Shown here piece by piece: positions 45,132 to 53,924 of a stretch of DNA of 64,000 bases; position 1 is the first letter of the stretch; every line of letters begins with the position of its first letter. The translations under genes and the position numbers were made by a program. Source of the DNA: an uncultured Paracoccaceae bacterium (GTDB lineage: Bacteria; Pseudomonadota; Alphaproteobacteria; Rhodobacterales; Rhodobacteraceae); contig CANMPD010000015.1 in the NCBI GenBank assembly GCA_947499635.1, forward strand, positions 24,557 through 88,556, given 5' to 3'. The notes below the pieces were generated by a model that was not told the origin of the DNA, made no database searches, and worked only from the letters and a program-made list of their open reading frames with translations.

Positions 45132-45161
45132 GGCGGCTCCAGTTTTGGGGCCGCCTTTTTT
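45132..45161 (+). terminator. Intrinsic terminator after gltX
   Basis: GGCGGCTCC (45132-45140) pairs with GGGGCCGCC (45147-45155), nine pairs including one G-U, loop AGTTTT, followed by a run of six Ts. A textbook rho-independent terminator. Confidence 0.92.
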
Positions 45162-45193
45162 GTTTGTCAAAGCCGACTGAATGCTTGCTGTGA

Positions 45194-45751
45194 TTATTCG
45201 ATCAGCGTTAATTCTTTTGCCGTCACATAATGGTTTGTTAGCTCGACTTCTTGCGAACTTAGAGTCTGGTGACGGGGGTAGCGCGGCGCGTTACGATCAT
45301 CGATAATTGGGTGATCCCAAGCTGCAGTTGTTTCGAAAAAACGCTCAACCCCGTCTGCGCCAAAGACCTGAAAATAACCTTGTACGACAACATCTAGATA
45401 GCTGAGAAGGATGGGCTTACGCGTGCCCTGCATGTCTACATTCTGCCGGACTGAATAGAGCGAAACCTCTGGCTTGTTCTCGATCGAGTGGTTGATTTGT
45501 TCACTGATATCTAGCCGATCATAACCTGTTTCCCGCAAATCAAGGGCAACCCAGTTCGCGTTTGGCACGGCTGCCACCAACCCTTCGATTTCTGTTTGAG
45601 GACAAGGCACAGCACTTAGAAACGCCAAATGGTGGGCGTGTGTTTGTATCCAAGTGCGACGCCAACCAGGTAGGCTGGCAGGTTGCGTTTGATCATATGT
45701 GTGGGTTGCCGTGTTCACGAGGCTGCCAAAGCCAAAGAAATAGGGGGTCAT
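45194..45751 (-). CDS. Gamma-glutamylcyclotransferase-like protein
   Basis: 185-aa protein with the GGCT-fold start YFFGFGSLVNTATHTYDQTQPASLPGWRRTW, matching the [YF]GSL substrate loop of gamma-glutamylcyclotransferases and AIG2-like proteins. The catalytic glutamate cannot be placed with certainty (EIEGLVAAVPNANWVALDLRETGYDRL is the likely region). The start at 45751 follows AGGAAAGACAG; a longer frame to 45796 lacks an RBS. It is divergent from the NsrR-like gene. Confidence 0.7.
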   Translation of the reverse strand: MTPYFFGFGSLVNTATHTYDQTQPASLPGWRRTWIQTHAHHLAFLSAVPCPQTEIEGLVAAVPNANWVALDLRETGYDRLDISEQINHSIENKPEVSLYSVRQNVDMQGTRKPILLSYLDVVVQGYFQVFGADGVERFFETTAAWDHPIIDDRNAPRYPRHQTLSSQEVELTNHYVTAKELTLIE

Positions 45752-45862
45752 CTGTCTTTCCTGAAAATTTTCAATGGTCGAATTGATGTATGTCAAAACG
45801 TCTTTTTACGGCTTGTGCAATAGCTGGCTTTGCCTTCGCTGATGAGGGTGTGGAGAGCTGAT

Positions 45863-46318
45863 ATGCGTATTACCAAACGAACCAATATTGCGATGCGTTT
45901 GCTTATGTTTTGTGCGGCGCATCCTGATCGTTTGGTGACTAAAGCGGAAATTGCACAGACATGCAATATTTCGGAGAACCACTTGGCTCAGGTTGTGAAT
46001 CAGCTGAGCCAACTTGGTTATCTCAATACCCAGCGAGGGCGCAAAGGTGGTTTGGCTTTGAGACGCAGCCCATCGCAAATCCTAATTGGCGATGTCTTTC
46101 GCGATATCGAAGGTGTTTTGCCGATGGTTGAATGTTTTGCAGATCTTGAGAATACATGCCCTTTGATCAATGCATGCCGCTTGCGCGGGGCATTGACCAA
46201 AGCTGCTGAAGCTTTCTATGGCGCGCTAGATGAGTTTACGCTGGAAAGCCTGATTTGTGACAATATCGATCTCTTTCGATTACTGAGCCCCACCGTTTGT
46301 CATGCAGTTCGGCATTAA
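45863..46318 (+). CDS. nsrR: NsrR-type Rrf2-family iron-sulfur regulator
   Basis: 151-aa Rrf2 winged-helix repressor (MRITKRTNIAMRLLMFCAAHPDRLVTKAEIAQTCNISENHLAQVVNQLSQLGYLNTQRGRKGGLAL). Cysteines C91, C99 and C105 form the C-x7-C-x5-C pattern of NsrR, which senses nitric oxide through an Fe-S cluster. The start at 45863 follows GGAG at seven bases; an 11-codon longer frame is open. Usual NsrR targets (hmp, nor, dnrN) are not adjacent. The short region to the divergent GGCT-like gene is its only promoter neighbour. Confidence 0.85.
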   Translation: MRITKRTNIAMRLLMFCAAHPDRLVTKAEIAQTCNISENHLAQVVNQLSQLGYLNTQRGRKGGLALRRSPSQILIGDVFRDIEGVLPMVECFADLENTCPLINACRLRGALTKAAEAFYGALDEFTLESLICDNIDLFRLLSPTVCHAVRH

Positions 46319-46326
46319 CGCTGAGA

Positions 46327-48867
46327 TTACTCACGTGTCCGTAATGTGTGTGTGGGCTGCGCCGACAGTGGTCGCCAGGCAAAGGCAAGGCTTGATACCA
46401 AGGTCACCGTAATACCTGCGCACACAACGGTCAGGGCGTTTGGCCAGATGATGCTATAGGTTGTCTCAAACACAAAATGATTTATTGCCCAAGCGCCGCA
46501 GATCGCTGCCACCAAAGCAACACAGCCAGCTGTGGCCCCTGTGAACACAGCACGTAACGTAAAGCTTAACAAGATTTGGCCACGCGTTGCCCCAAGGGTT
46601 TTCAGCAAGGCGGCCTCATATCGGCGGGCAGGTTCTGCTGCTGCTGATGTGCCGAGCAGAACCAAGAAACCTGTAAGCAGTGTTGCCATCGCACCATAGG
46701 CTGTCGTGCGGGCAATCTTTTGCAAAACAGTCGCGACGCGATTCAGGGCATCACGTACATGGATCGCCGTTATGTTTGGAATGGTTTTTGCTAAATCACG
46801 TAAGATCATAGTTTCGGCTTCGGGCGCGGCATGGATCGTCGCAATATACGAGTGCGGAGCCGCCGCGAGAGCATTTTCGTTCATTGTTAGAATGAAATCT
46901 AGGCCCACGTTTGAAAAATCTACATCGCGAAAACTGGTGATCGTCGCAGCAATCTCACGGCCTAGAATATTGACTGTCAATTCATCCCCAAGTTTTAGAC
47001 CCAGTTCTGCACCTTCTTCTGCAGCAAAGGAAATCTGGGGCGGCCCCGTATAGTCTTCAGGCCACCATTCCCCCTGCGTGAGTTTGGTCGTGGCGGATTG
47101 ACTAGCAGAATATGTAATGCCGCGATCGCCGCGAATAACCCAGTGATTGCCCGCAACATCTACAGCGGATTGGCCATTGATTTTAGAAATCACGCCGCGC
47201 AGCATCGGAGCATAGTCAACCTTGGTAACCTGCGGGTCGTTTTCGACGCGATCCAGAAAGGCTGGCATCTGATCTCTTTGGATATCGACAAAGAAATATG
47301 ACGGGGCAATATCGGGTAAATTGCCTATAATCGCCCGGCGCATGTTCCCGTCGACTTGGCCTATTGCTGCAATGACTGTGAGGCCGAGACCCAGCGCCAA
47401 TACGGCCGTACCTGCGCCATCACGGCCGCTGGAAATCGCGGCAAATGCCCAACGTAAAGCAGGGCGACCACGGGTGATACGATTACCAAGCGTCGCAGAA
47501 TAAGACACGGCTTTGGCGGCAAATATCAAAATTAGCATTGTCGCGGTGAGGCCTGCGAGCGTCCAAAGAGTTAGGGCAACTTGAGTGCTGAAACTCACTG
47601 TGGTGAGGACTAGGATGATCAATAGCGCAAAAATCGCTCCAAGGTATCCAGGAGCAGGCCAACGGAACGTGTCGGTATTCGCATCGCGATACAGGGTCGC
47701 AGCACGAATACGCTCTGCTGCCGCCAGAGGCCATAGCGTAAAAAGCAACGCAGTGATTGCGCCGTACAGGGCGGCCTCAATCAAGGCGGATGGATAAATG
47801 GAAACAACAGCGGGAAACGGTAATTGAGACGATAGGGCCGGCGCTAAAGCCAAAGGTGCGAGAATACCGATCAGTAAGCCTATGCCGATCCCAACGAGAG
47901 ATAGTATACCGATTTGCAGAAAGTAAGTCAGGAAGATCACACGGCGTTCTGCACCTAGCGTGCGCAATGTGGCAATGGTTGTCGTTTTCTTTGCAAGGTA
48001 TGCGCGTACAGCCGTCGAAACGCCAATACCGCCAACAGCAAGGCCGGAAATACCAACCAGAACGAGGAAGCTACCAACACGGTCAATAAAGCGCGCGATG
48101 CGCGGGGCTCCGTTTCTGGAATCCCTCCAGCGTAGCCCTGCATCGGCGAAATGACTTTTGGCAGTGTTTGATATTGTCTCGAGATCTGTATTTTGGGGCA
48201 GGCCGAGGCGGTACTTTGTTGAGAACAGCGTGCCTTCGCGCAATAGCCCCGATTGGGCCAAATCTGTGGTGCGAACTAATGTACGTGGGCCACTTGAAAA
48301 ACCGGAACCTGTCGAATCTGGTTCCCATTCTAGAACGGCAGAGAGGATAAAATCTTGAGAGCCTAAATTAAATGTGTCGCCTACGCTTAGGCCAAGACGG
48401 TCTGATAAGACACGTTCCATAATGCCACCAGGCAGCGTGTCGTTGCCGTCTAATGCGTGTTCCAGCGGGATGTCAGGGTTCAGTTTTACTGTGCCGTAGA
48501 GTGGATAAAGAGAATCGACAGCCTTAACCTGCGTGAGTGTCCGCTCGTCTTCGACGGTCGCCATGGAACGAAACTCTACGACTTCGGATATCCGGTCAGA
48601 ATGCTGATCAAGCCACGCGCGTTCTGACGGGTTGGCAAAGCGATAGGTGAATGTGGCTTCTGCATCTCCACCGAGCAGCGTTGCGCCTTCGCTGGTGAGA
48701 CCCGTTTCGATTGCACTGCGCAAAGATCCAATGGTTGCGATCACCGCGACGCCGAGGGCAAGGCAGGCAAGAAACAGACGAAAGCCGTCGATTCCGCCGC
48801 GCAATTCCCGCAGGGCGAATTTCCAAGATAGGTTGAAAGCTGATTTCTTTGAGGTGTCTGATATCAT
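46327..48867 (-). CDS. FtsX-family ABC transporter permease
   Basis: 846-aa membrane protein with two FtsX permease domains. An N-terminal helix (FRLFLACLALGVAVIATIGSL) is followed by a large periplasmic MacB-like domain, a helix set (LVLVGISGLAVGGIGVSTAVRAYLAKKTTTIATLRTLGAERRVIFLTYFLQIGI) and a second set at the C-terminus (GAMATLLTGFLVLLGTSAAAEPARRYEAALLKTLGATRGQIL). This is the type that works with a LolD-like ATPase, encoded directly upstream with a four-base overlap. Substrate unknown; homologues sit near tesA and are thought to export lipids or proteins. Confidence 0.9.
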   Translation of the reverse strand: MISDTSKKSAFNLSWKFALRELRGGIDGFRLFLACLALGVAVIATIGSLRSAIETGLTSEGATLLGGDAEATFTYRFANPSERAWLDQHSDRISEVVEFRSMATVEDERTLTQVKAVDSLYPLYGTVKLNPDIPLEHALDGNDTLPGGIMERVLSDRLGLSVGDTFNLGSQDFILSAVLEWEPDSTGSGFSSGPRTLVRTTDLAQSGLLREGTLFSTKYRLGLPQNTDLETISNTAKSHFADAGLRWRDSRNGAPRIARFIDRVGSFLVLVGISGLAVGGIGVSTAVRAYLAKKTTTIATLRTLGAERRVIFLTYFLQIGILSLVGIGIGLLIGILAPLALAPALSSQLPFPAVVSIYPSALIEAALYGAITALLFTLWPLAAAERIRAATLYRDANTDTFRWPAPGYLGAIFALLIILVLTTVSFSTQVALTLWTLAGLTATMLILIFAAKAVSYSATLGNRITRGRPALRWAFAAISSGRDGAGTAVLALGLGLTVIAAIGQVDGNMRRAIIGNLPDIAPSYFFVDIQRDQMPAFLDRVENDPQVTKVDYAPMLRGVISKINGQSAVDVAGNHWVIRGDRGITYSASQSATTKLTQGEWWPEDYTGPPQISFAAEEGAELGLKLGDELTVNILGREIAATITSFRDVDFSNVGLDFILTMNENALAAAPHSYIATIHAAPEAETMILRDLAKTIPNITAIHVRDALNRVATVLQKIARTTAYGAMATLLTGFLVLLGTSAAAEPARRYEAALLKTLGATRGQILLSFTLRAVFTGATAGCVALVAAICGAWAINHFVFETTYSIIWPNALTVVCAGITVTLVSSLAFAWRPLSAQPTHTLRTRE

Positions 48868-49565
48868 GAGCTTGCTGTCTCCAACATGCCATCGCGCAGT
48901 TTGATGACGCGGTCACATCGTGCAGAGAGTTCGGCGGAATGCGTAACCATAACGAGTGTTGCATTATGGCGATTTCGCAAGTCAAATAGCAGATCCATGA
49001 TTTGTTCGCCGTTGTCTTGGTCTAGGTTACCCGTTGGTTCATCGGCAAGAACCAGAGCAGGGCGCGGAGCCAAGGCTCGTGCGATAGCCACCCGCTGTTG
49101 CTCGCCACCTGAAAGTTGGGTGGGCATGTGATTGGCGCGATGTCCAAGACCGACGGCTTCCAATTCGGCCTGTGCGCGTTCAAACGCATCGGCGTGGCCT
49201 GCCAACTCTAAAGGTGTCGCAACATTTTCAAGAGCGGTCATTGTTGGAATGAGGTGAAAGCTTTGATAGACGACGCCCATGTTTTCACGGCGAAACTGTG
49301 CCAGAGCATCCTCGTTCATATGCGTTAAGTCATTGCCTAAAGCGTGGATTTTACCGGTTGTAACCTGCTCTAACCCACCCATTAGCATCAACAGCGAAGA
49401 TTTTCCGGATCCAGATGGGCCAACAAGTGCCAAAGTCTCATGTTGTGCGACTGATACATTTATGTCCCGCAAAATAGTAACAGGACCCGTGTTTGCCGAA
49501 AGTGTGAGCCCAACCCCTTTGAGACTAAGAATATGATTACTATCTGTATCTAGGGTATTGGGCAT
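48864..49565 (-). CDS. ABC transporter ATP-binding protein (LolD/MacB type)
   Basis: 233-aa nucleotide-binding protein for the permease at 46327-48867. Walker A is ALVGPSGSGKSSLL, the signature is LSGGEQQRVAIARAL, and Walker B with D-loop is ALVLADEPTGNLDQDNGE. The start at 49565 (MPNTLDTDSNHILSLKG) is preferred since homologues begin just before LSLKGV; the frame continues 15 codons to 49610 without an RBS. The four-base overlap with the permease shows one operon. It is divergent from the tesA-like gene. Confidence 0.9.
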   Translation of the reverse strand: MPNTLDTDSNHILSLKGVGLTLSANTGPVTILRDINVSVAQHETLALVGPSGSGKSSLLMLMGGLEQVTTGKIHALGNDLTHMNEDALAQFRRENMGVVYQSFHLIPTMTALENVATPLELAGHADAFERAQAELEAVGLGHRANHMPTQLSGGEQQRVAIARALAPRPALVLADEPTGNLDQDNGEQIMDLLFDLRNRHNATLVMVTHSAELSARCDRVIKLRDGMLETASS

Positions 49566-49639
49566 GTCGTCGTAACCTTTGGTTTTCAGCAGGTGTTCGA
49601 TTGTTGTCATCGAACAGTTTTACTTAATATGGAGTGCGG

Positions 49640-50320
49640 ATGCGTATTCACAATAGATTATGCTGCGGTGCAGTGAGAACATTTTTAACGGCTCTTACGA
49701 TTGTGACTGTGTCTCTGGGGTCGGTACGTGCAGATACTGTTCGACTTACGGCTATGGGAGACAGCATTATACAGGGCTATGGCCTGGCCCAGGGGGATGG
49801 GGTTGTTCCCCAGCTAGAGGCATGGCTACAGGCGCGAGGGCACGATGTGCAGATTCTCAATGCAGGTGTGTCAGGAGAGACGTCTGCTGGCGGGGCCGCA
49901 CGGGTTGACTGGACTTTAGCCGATCATCCGAATGGATTGATTGTTTTATTTGGGGGAAATGATCTTCTGAGGGGGCTGGCGCCGGAACAGATGTATGAAA
50001 ACCTGTCAAAAATTATCATAGGTGCTGAAGCGCAGGATATACCGGTTTTTTTAATAGGGCTTGAGGCTCCGACGACATATGGCACATCCTATAAAACCGA
50101 GTTCGACGGGATTTTCACGAAAGTCGCTATGGAACACGATCTCATGTTATATGGAGATATCTTTACTGCGATCAAAGCCACAGCACTTAGCAAGAGCGAT
50201 ACGACAGTGAGCGTTATGCAAAGGGATAACATTCATCCAAATCAGCGTGGTGTAGAGCTTATCGTGGCGGATCTAGGTCCAAAAGTTGAAGATTTTTTGC
50301 GACGTTTAACGGCTCATTAG
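49640..50320 (+). CDS. tesA: TesA-like GDSL esterase / arylesterase
   Basis: Exported SGNH hydrolase, 226 aa. The signal peptide covers about residues 1-30 (FLTALTIVTVSLGSVRA). The four blocks are visible: GDSIIQGYGL (Ser), NAGVSGETSAGG (Gly), FGGNDLLRG (Asn) and DNIHPNQRG (Asp-x-x-His). The ATG at 49640 lies five bases after GGAG; a GTG at 49634 overlaps the RBS and is rejected. It is divergent from the ABC exporter, a frequent pairing of tesA in proteobacteria. Confidence 0.92.
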   Translation: MRIHNRLCCGAVRTFLTALTIVTVSLGSVRADTVRLTAMGDSIIQGYGLAQGDGVVPQLEAWLQARGHDVQILNAGVSGETSAGGAARVDWTLADHPNGLIVLFGGNDLLRGLAPEQMYENLSKIIIGAEAQDIPVFLIGLEAPTTYGTSYKTEFDGIFTKVAMEHDLMLYGDIFTAIKATALSKSDTTVSVMQRDNIHPNQRGVELIVADLGPKVEDFLRRLTAH

Positions 50321-50333
50321 GTGCTGAGTCGCA

Positions 50334-50513
50334 TTATTCCACTGAGTCATGAGAGGAGAAATACAAAGTGCTAACCGCGAGCAGTGTCGTTGTTGATCCT
50401 GCTAGAACGTATAATGCAAAAGCCGCCCAAATTGACCAAGATAAGATTATAACAGACATTACAGCCAAGCTAAGTGCCAACAGGCAACTCAAAGTTAGTG
50501 CGCCCCAAATCAT
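50334..50513 (-). CDS. Small membrane protein, 59 aa
   Basis: Minus-strand ORF, ATG at 50513, TAA at 50336-50334. A strong Shine-Dalgarno (GGAGGAG) lies six bases before the ATG. The protein has two hydrophobic helices (LTLSCLLALSLAVMSVIIL and WAAFALYVLAGSTTTLLAV) and a short polar tail ending SSHDSVE. I do not recognise the family. It lies convergent to tesA and about 95 bases downstream of a CtrA-type site. The RBS and hydrophobic pattern make it a likely real gene despite its size. Confidence 0.7.
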   Translation of the reverse strand: MIWGALTLSCLLALSLAVMSVIILSWSIWAAFALYVLAGSTTTLLAVSTLYFSSHDSVE

Positions 50514-50608
50514 GATTTTCTCCTCCGACTAAATGTATTCCGCTAATAAAATGCCTCCTCAAGCATATATTACTTTATTGAGCTTCGTTGATGTTGCGTG
50601 CTTTAGTA

Positions 50609-50623
50609 TTAACAAAAGGTTAA
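50609..50623. promoter_or_regulatory. ctrA_box: CtrA-type binding site TTAA-N7-TTAA
   Basis: TTAACAAAAGGTTAA matches the alphaproteobacterial CtrA consensus TTAA-N7-TTAA exactly. It lies 96 bases before the start of the 59-aa membrane protein gene, on the promoter side. A single palindrome-like site can arise by chance in AT-rich DNA, so regulation is a hypothesis. Confidence 0.5.
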
Positions 50624-50804
50624 CTGCAGCTGTTCTGCTCTGAAATCACCATAAATATCAAGTAAATCATCATTTTAGGGTTCAACTCAGACGATCAAAT
50701 CTGATCAGAATCCAAGTAATGATTTAATTTTCATAAAATCTGATTTTTTTAGAAACAGTTCGTCAAGACGTATGTACGAAGTGTGAAGGTGTAACATCAC
50801 ATAA

Positions 50805-50831
50805 AAAGGGCCGGATAATCTCCGGCCCTTT
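50805..50831 (-). terminator. Intrinsic terminator after ettA
   Basis: Perfect 11-bp stem AAAGGGCCGGA (50805-50815) / TCCGGCCCTTT (50821-50831), loop of five. Read on the minus strand it is followed by TTTTTAT. It lies 31 bases past the ettA stop. Confidence 0.92.
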
Positions 50832-50861
50832 GTCGTTGGTGCTTTGAAATTCGCTGCGGTT

Positions 50862-52529
50862 CTAGCGGGCGAACTTCTTATGTTTTAGACGTTTGGGTTC
50901 CATGGCATCAGGACCAAGGCGTCGTTTCTTGTCTTCTTCATAATCTTCAAAGTTGCCTTCGAACCACTCTACATGTGCGTCGCCTTCAAAGGCGAGGATA
51001 TGAGTACAAATACGGTCGAGGAAAAAGCGATCGTGCGAGATAACCACAGCACAACCGGCAAAATCGACCAAAGCATCCTCGAGCGCACGCAGTGTTTCGA
51101 CGTCCAAGTCGTTTGTCGGTTCATCCAATAGCAGTACATTGCCGCCGTCTTTTAGCAGGCGGGCCATGTGTACACGGTTCCGTTCACCACCAGAGAGCAG
51201 GGATAGCTTCTTTTGCTGATCGCCACCTTTAAAGTTGAACGAAGAACAATAAGCGCGAGAGTTTACCTGTGCATCGCCCAGCTCAATGATCTCTGCACCG
51301 CCAGAGATTGCCTCCCACACGGTGTCATTGCCATTCAGATCATCGCGAGACTGATCTACGTAAGACAGTTTTACTGTGTCGCCATACTCAACGCTGCCTT
51401 GGTCTGGTTGTTCTTGACCTGTTAGCATTTTAAAGAGCGTTGATTTACCCGCGCCGTTGGGGCCGATCACACCAACAATCCCACCCGGTGGTAGTGAGAA
51501 GTTCAGGCCTTCGACCAGCTGTTTATCCCCATAGTGTTTGGCGAGACCTTCGACTTCGATCACCTTAGAGCCAAGACGCGGCCCGTTGGGAATGACGATC
51601 TGTGCGCGGCCAACCTTTTCACGTTCAGACTGCGATGCCAGGTCGTTATAGGCGGCGATCCGTGCTTTGGATTTTGCTTGGCGGGCTTTTTGGCCTTGTT
51701 GCATCCACTCCAATTCGCGCTCTAGTGTCTTTTGCTTAGCTTTGTCTTCGCGTGCTTCTTGCGATAGACGCTTGGCTTTTTGTTCTAACCATGCGGAGTA
51801 GTTACCCTCGTAAGGGATGCCACTGCCGCGATCCAACTCAAGAATCCAGCTCGTAATATCATCCAGGAAATAGCGATCGTGGGTGACGCACAAGATGGTG
51901 CCTTTGTAATCGATCAGGTGTTGCTGCAACCAAGCAATGGTTTCCGCATCCAAGTGGTTGGTCGGTTCATCGAGCAGCAGCATATCAGGTGCTTCGAGCA
52001 GCAGTTTGCAGAGCGCGACACGGCGGCGTTCACCCCCAGATAAATCGGCAACGGCTGCGTCATCAGGAGGGCAGCGCAGAGCCTCCATTGAGACATCGAC
52101 CTGACTGTCCAGATCCCACAGGTTGTCTGCGTCGATCTGATCCTGAAGGACTGTCATCTCTTCCATCAGCTCGTCTGTGTAGTTTTCGGCCATCTCAACA
52201 GCGATTTGGTTGAAGCGATCAACCTTGGCTTTTTTGACAGCAACACCCAGCATGACATTTTCACGGACGGTCAAGGTCTCGTCTAGGTGTGGCTCCTGCG
52301 GCAGATAGCCAACTCTCGCACCTTCAGCGGACCATGCTTCGCCTGTGAAGTCCGTATCGATGCCGGCCATGATCTTCATCAAGGTTGATTTACCGGCGCC
52401 GTTGACACCAACGACACCAATTTTCACGCCAGGCAAAAAGGACAGGTGAATGTTTTCAAAGCACTTTTTACCACCTGGATAAGTCTTGGAGACTCCCTGC
52501 ATGTGGTAAACATATTGATAAGACGCCAT
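50862..52529 (-). CDS. ettA: Energy-dependent translational throttle protein EttA (ABC-F)
   Basis: Ribosome-associated ABC-F ATPase, 555 aa, the usual EttA length. Two ABC cassettes: Walker A GVNGAGKSTLMKIMAG and GPNGAGKSTLFKMLTG, signatures LSGGERRRVALCKLL and LSGGERNRVHMARLL, Walker B LLLDEPTNHLD and LLLDEPTNDLD. The linker between them (WLEQKAKRLSQEAREDKAKQKTLERELEWMQQGQKARQAKSKARI) includes the P-site tRNA interaction motif region. The protein has no membrane segment. A terminator lies downstream. Confidence 0.96.
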   Translation of the reverse strand: MASYQYVYHMQGVSKTYPGGKKCFENIHLSFLPGVKIGVVGVNGAGKSTLMKIMAGIDTDFTGEAWSAEGARVGYLPQEPHLDETLTVRENVMLGVAVKKAKVDRFNQIAVEMAENYTDELMEEMTVLQDQIDADNLWDLDSQVDVSMEALRCPPDDAAVADLSGGERRRVALCKLLLEAPDMLLLDEPTNHLDAETIAWLQQHLIDYKGTILCVTHDRYFLDDITSWILELDRGSGIPYEGNYSAWLEQKAKRLSQEAREDKAKQKTLERELEWMQQGQKARQAKSKARIAAYNDLASQSEREKVGRAQIVIPNGPRLGSKVIEVEGLAKHYGDKQLVEGLNFSLPPGGIVGVIGPNGAGKSTLFKMLTGQEQPDQGSVEYGDTVKLSYVDQSRDDLNGNDTVWEAISGGAEIIELGDAQVNSRAYCSSFNFKGGDQQKKLSLLSGGERNRVHMARLLKDGGNVLLLDEPTNDLDVETLRALEDALVDFAGCAVVISHDRFFLDRICTHILAFEGDAHVEWFEGNFEDYEEDKKRRLGPDAMEPKRLKHKKFAR

Positions 52530-52650
52530 CGCAAAGGCTCCATGACTAAAGAGAAAAGATTGCCTGACGTGATAGCGGATGGGTCAAGCGGGGGCAATGG
52601 AGCGCGGTCTGCAGGATTAAGAGTTTTCTGATAGGCGGCGGATAAGTCTC

Positions 52651-53523
52651 TTATGCAACAAAGAGAGCGCGGTTTGCCTTACAGTGGGTCACAAGAACAT
52701 TGCGAAATGCTGTGAGTTTGGGAGAGGCCCACAGATCCGCATGACCTACGACCCATATATCGGGATAGGGTTGCGGCGGTAGAACGGGCACTTGTACCAA
52801 GCCTGTGGTGCTGCGCCCAATGAACATGGGCATACGCACAACACCCAATCCCGCCTGTGCAGCGCTAACCATAGTACTCATATCATCGCAGTACATGCGA
52901 ATACGGTTATTGGGAAATGCTTTGGAGAGGGGACTGGGGAGTTTGGCGTGTAGGGTGTAGAGCACCCAGTTGATCATCGTATCTGGGTCTTGTGCAATGC
53001 GGTTGGCGATATCTGCGTTGGCAAAACTAGCAGTGTTTTGCTCGAGCAGTCGGAGCCCCTTGAGAGTATCGCCAGGGCTTGTGCTAATACGCAGAGCGAT
53101 GTCAGCTTCACGACGCGTTAAATCTAACACGTCATTACGGGCTAAGACCGTGAGGTCGATGTTGGGGTAAAGATCTGTAAACGCTTCAACAACAGGCATA
53201 AGGAAATGTGTGAGCAACAGGGGTGGGGCGGTCAAGGTTAATCCCCCCGAGAGCGGTGGACCCGCTTGTTGCAATGTCCGCATCAGGTTGTGTTCTGACA
53301 TCTCCATCTGATGCGCATGGGCTGCGATATTGAGGGCAGGCTCTGTTGGCTGGTACCCTTCTGGTAGGCGGTCGAATAGATGCAGGCCCAACGTTTCTTC
53401 GGCGCGCCGTATTCGACGTGCAATCGTGGTGTAGTTAACCCCAAGCTCTTGGGCTGCCCCGGACAGCGTACCGTGGCGCACCACCGACATTACAGTTTTT
53501 AAATCATCCCATGAAATCTGCAT
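52651..53523 (-). CDS. LysR-family transcriptional regulator
   Basis: 290-aa LysR protein. The N-terminal helix-turn-helix is ISWDDLKTVMSVVRHGTLSGAAQELGVNYTTIARRIRRAEETLGLHLFDRLPEGYQPT; the C-terminal effector domain resembles the short-lobed LysR_substrate fold. The ATG at 53523 is used; the longer frame to 53562 is made of repeated TGCATGC DNA. The DUF1330 gene is divergent, with four TGCATGC-like repeats between and over the start, so autoregulation and control of that gene are likely. Confidence 0.9.
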   Translation of the reverse strand: MQISWDDLKTVMSVVRHGTLSGAAQELGVNYTTIARRIRRAEETLGLHLFDRLPEGYQPTEPALNIAAHAHQMEMSEHNLMRTLQQAGPPLSGGLTLTAPPLLLTHFLMPVVEAFTDLYPNIDLTVLARNDVLDLTRREADIALRISTSPGDTLKGLRLLEQNTASFANADIANRIAQDPDTMINWVLYTLHAKLPSPLSKAFPNNRIRMYCDDMSTMVSAAQAGLGVVRMPMFIGRSTTGLVQVPVLPPQPYPDIWVVGHADLWASPKLTAFRNVLVTHCKANRALFVA

Positions 53524-53560
53524 GCATGCGTTTTTGCATGTATTGCATGCGGATGCACGC
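53519..53560. repeat. TGCATGC repeat cluster, likely LysR operator
   Basis: Copies of TGCATGC or close variants at 53519 (extended), 53535, 53544 and 53554, spaced nine to ten bases apart over the last three. The cluster covers the LysR start codon and the region toward the divergent DUF1330 gene. Regular spacing near one helical turn suggests a protein-binding array. Confidence 0.5.
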
Positions 53561-53618
53561 ATTTAAGCACGTGAGGAAGCAGGGTATTCTTGGATCAAAG
53601 CAAATTCAGGAGTTTAAT

Positions 53619-53900
53619 ATGATATATGCCTACGTAAAACTAACCGTGACCAACCCAGATGCATTGGCCCAGTATCGCGATGTTGCTGCTGCTGCGCTCG
53701 CAAAACATGGGGGCACGGCTGAGATTGCCGCTAAAGAATGCACAATACTTGATGGAACGCCAGAAATGCCGGATGTCGCCGCGCTCTTGAGCTTTCCAGA
53801 TAGAGCTTCCGCAGTGGCTTGGGCGGAAGATCCTGAGTTAGCCGAGGTGCATGAATTGCGTCGCGCGATTGGTGGGTCTGACATTCTTTTGCTTGGTTAA
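53619..53900 (+). CDS. DUF1330-family protein
   Basis: 93-aa cytosolic protein of the dimeric alpha-beta barrel class: MIYAYVKLTVTNPDALAQYRDVAAAALAKHGG and VAALLSFPDRASAVAWAEDPELAEVHELRRAIGGSDILLL match the DUF1330 pattern. The start at 53619 follows AGGAG by six bases; the frame runs further upstream through the repeat cluster and is not used. Function is unknown. It is divergent from LysR and shares a terminator with the MFS gene. Confidence 0.88.
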   Translation: MIYAYVKLTVTNPDALAQYRDVAAAALAKHGGTAEIAAKECTILDGTPEMPDVAALLSFPDRASAVAWAEDPELAEVHELRRAIGGSDILLLG

Positions 53901-53924
53901 GTAATCTAACAACCAATTAAAAGC

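Larger units (their letters stand above)
50514..50861. other. AT-rich intergenic region upstream of the small membrane protein
   Basis: About 350 bases without a gene. It holds the CtrA-type site (50609-50623), a possible -10 TAATAT on the minus strand, several ATCA/TGAT elements, and at its right end the ettA terminator hairpin. Confidence 0.55.
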
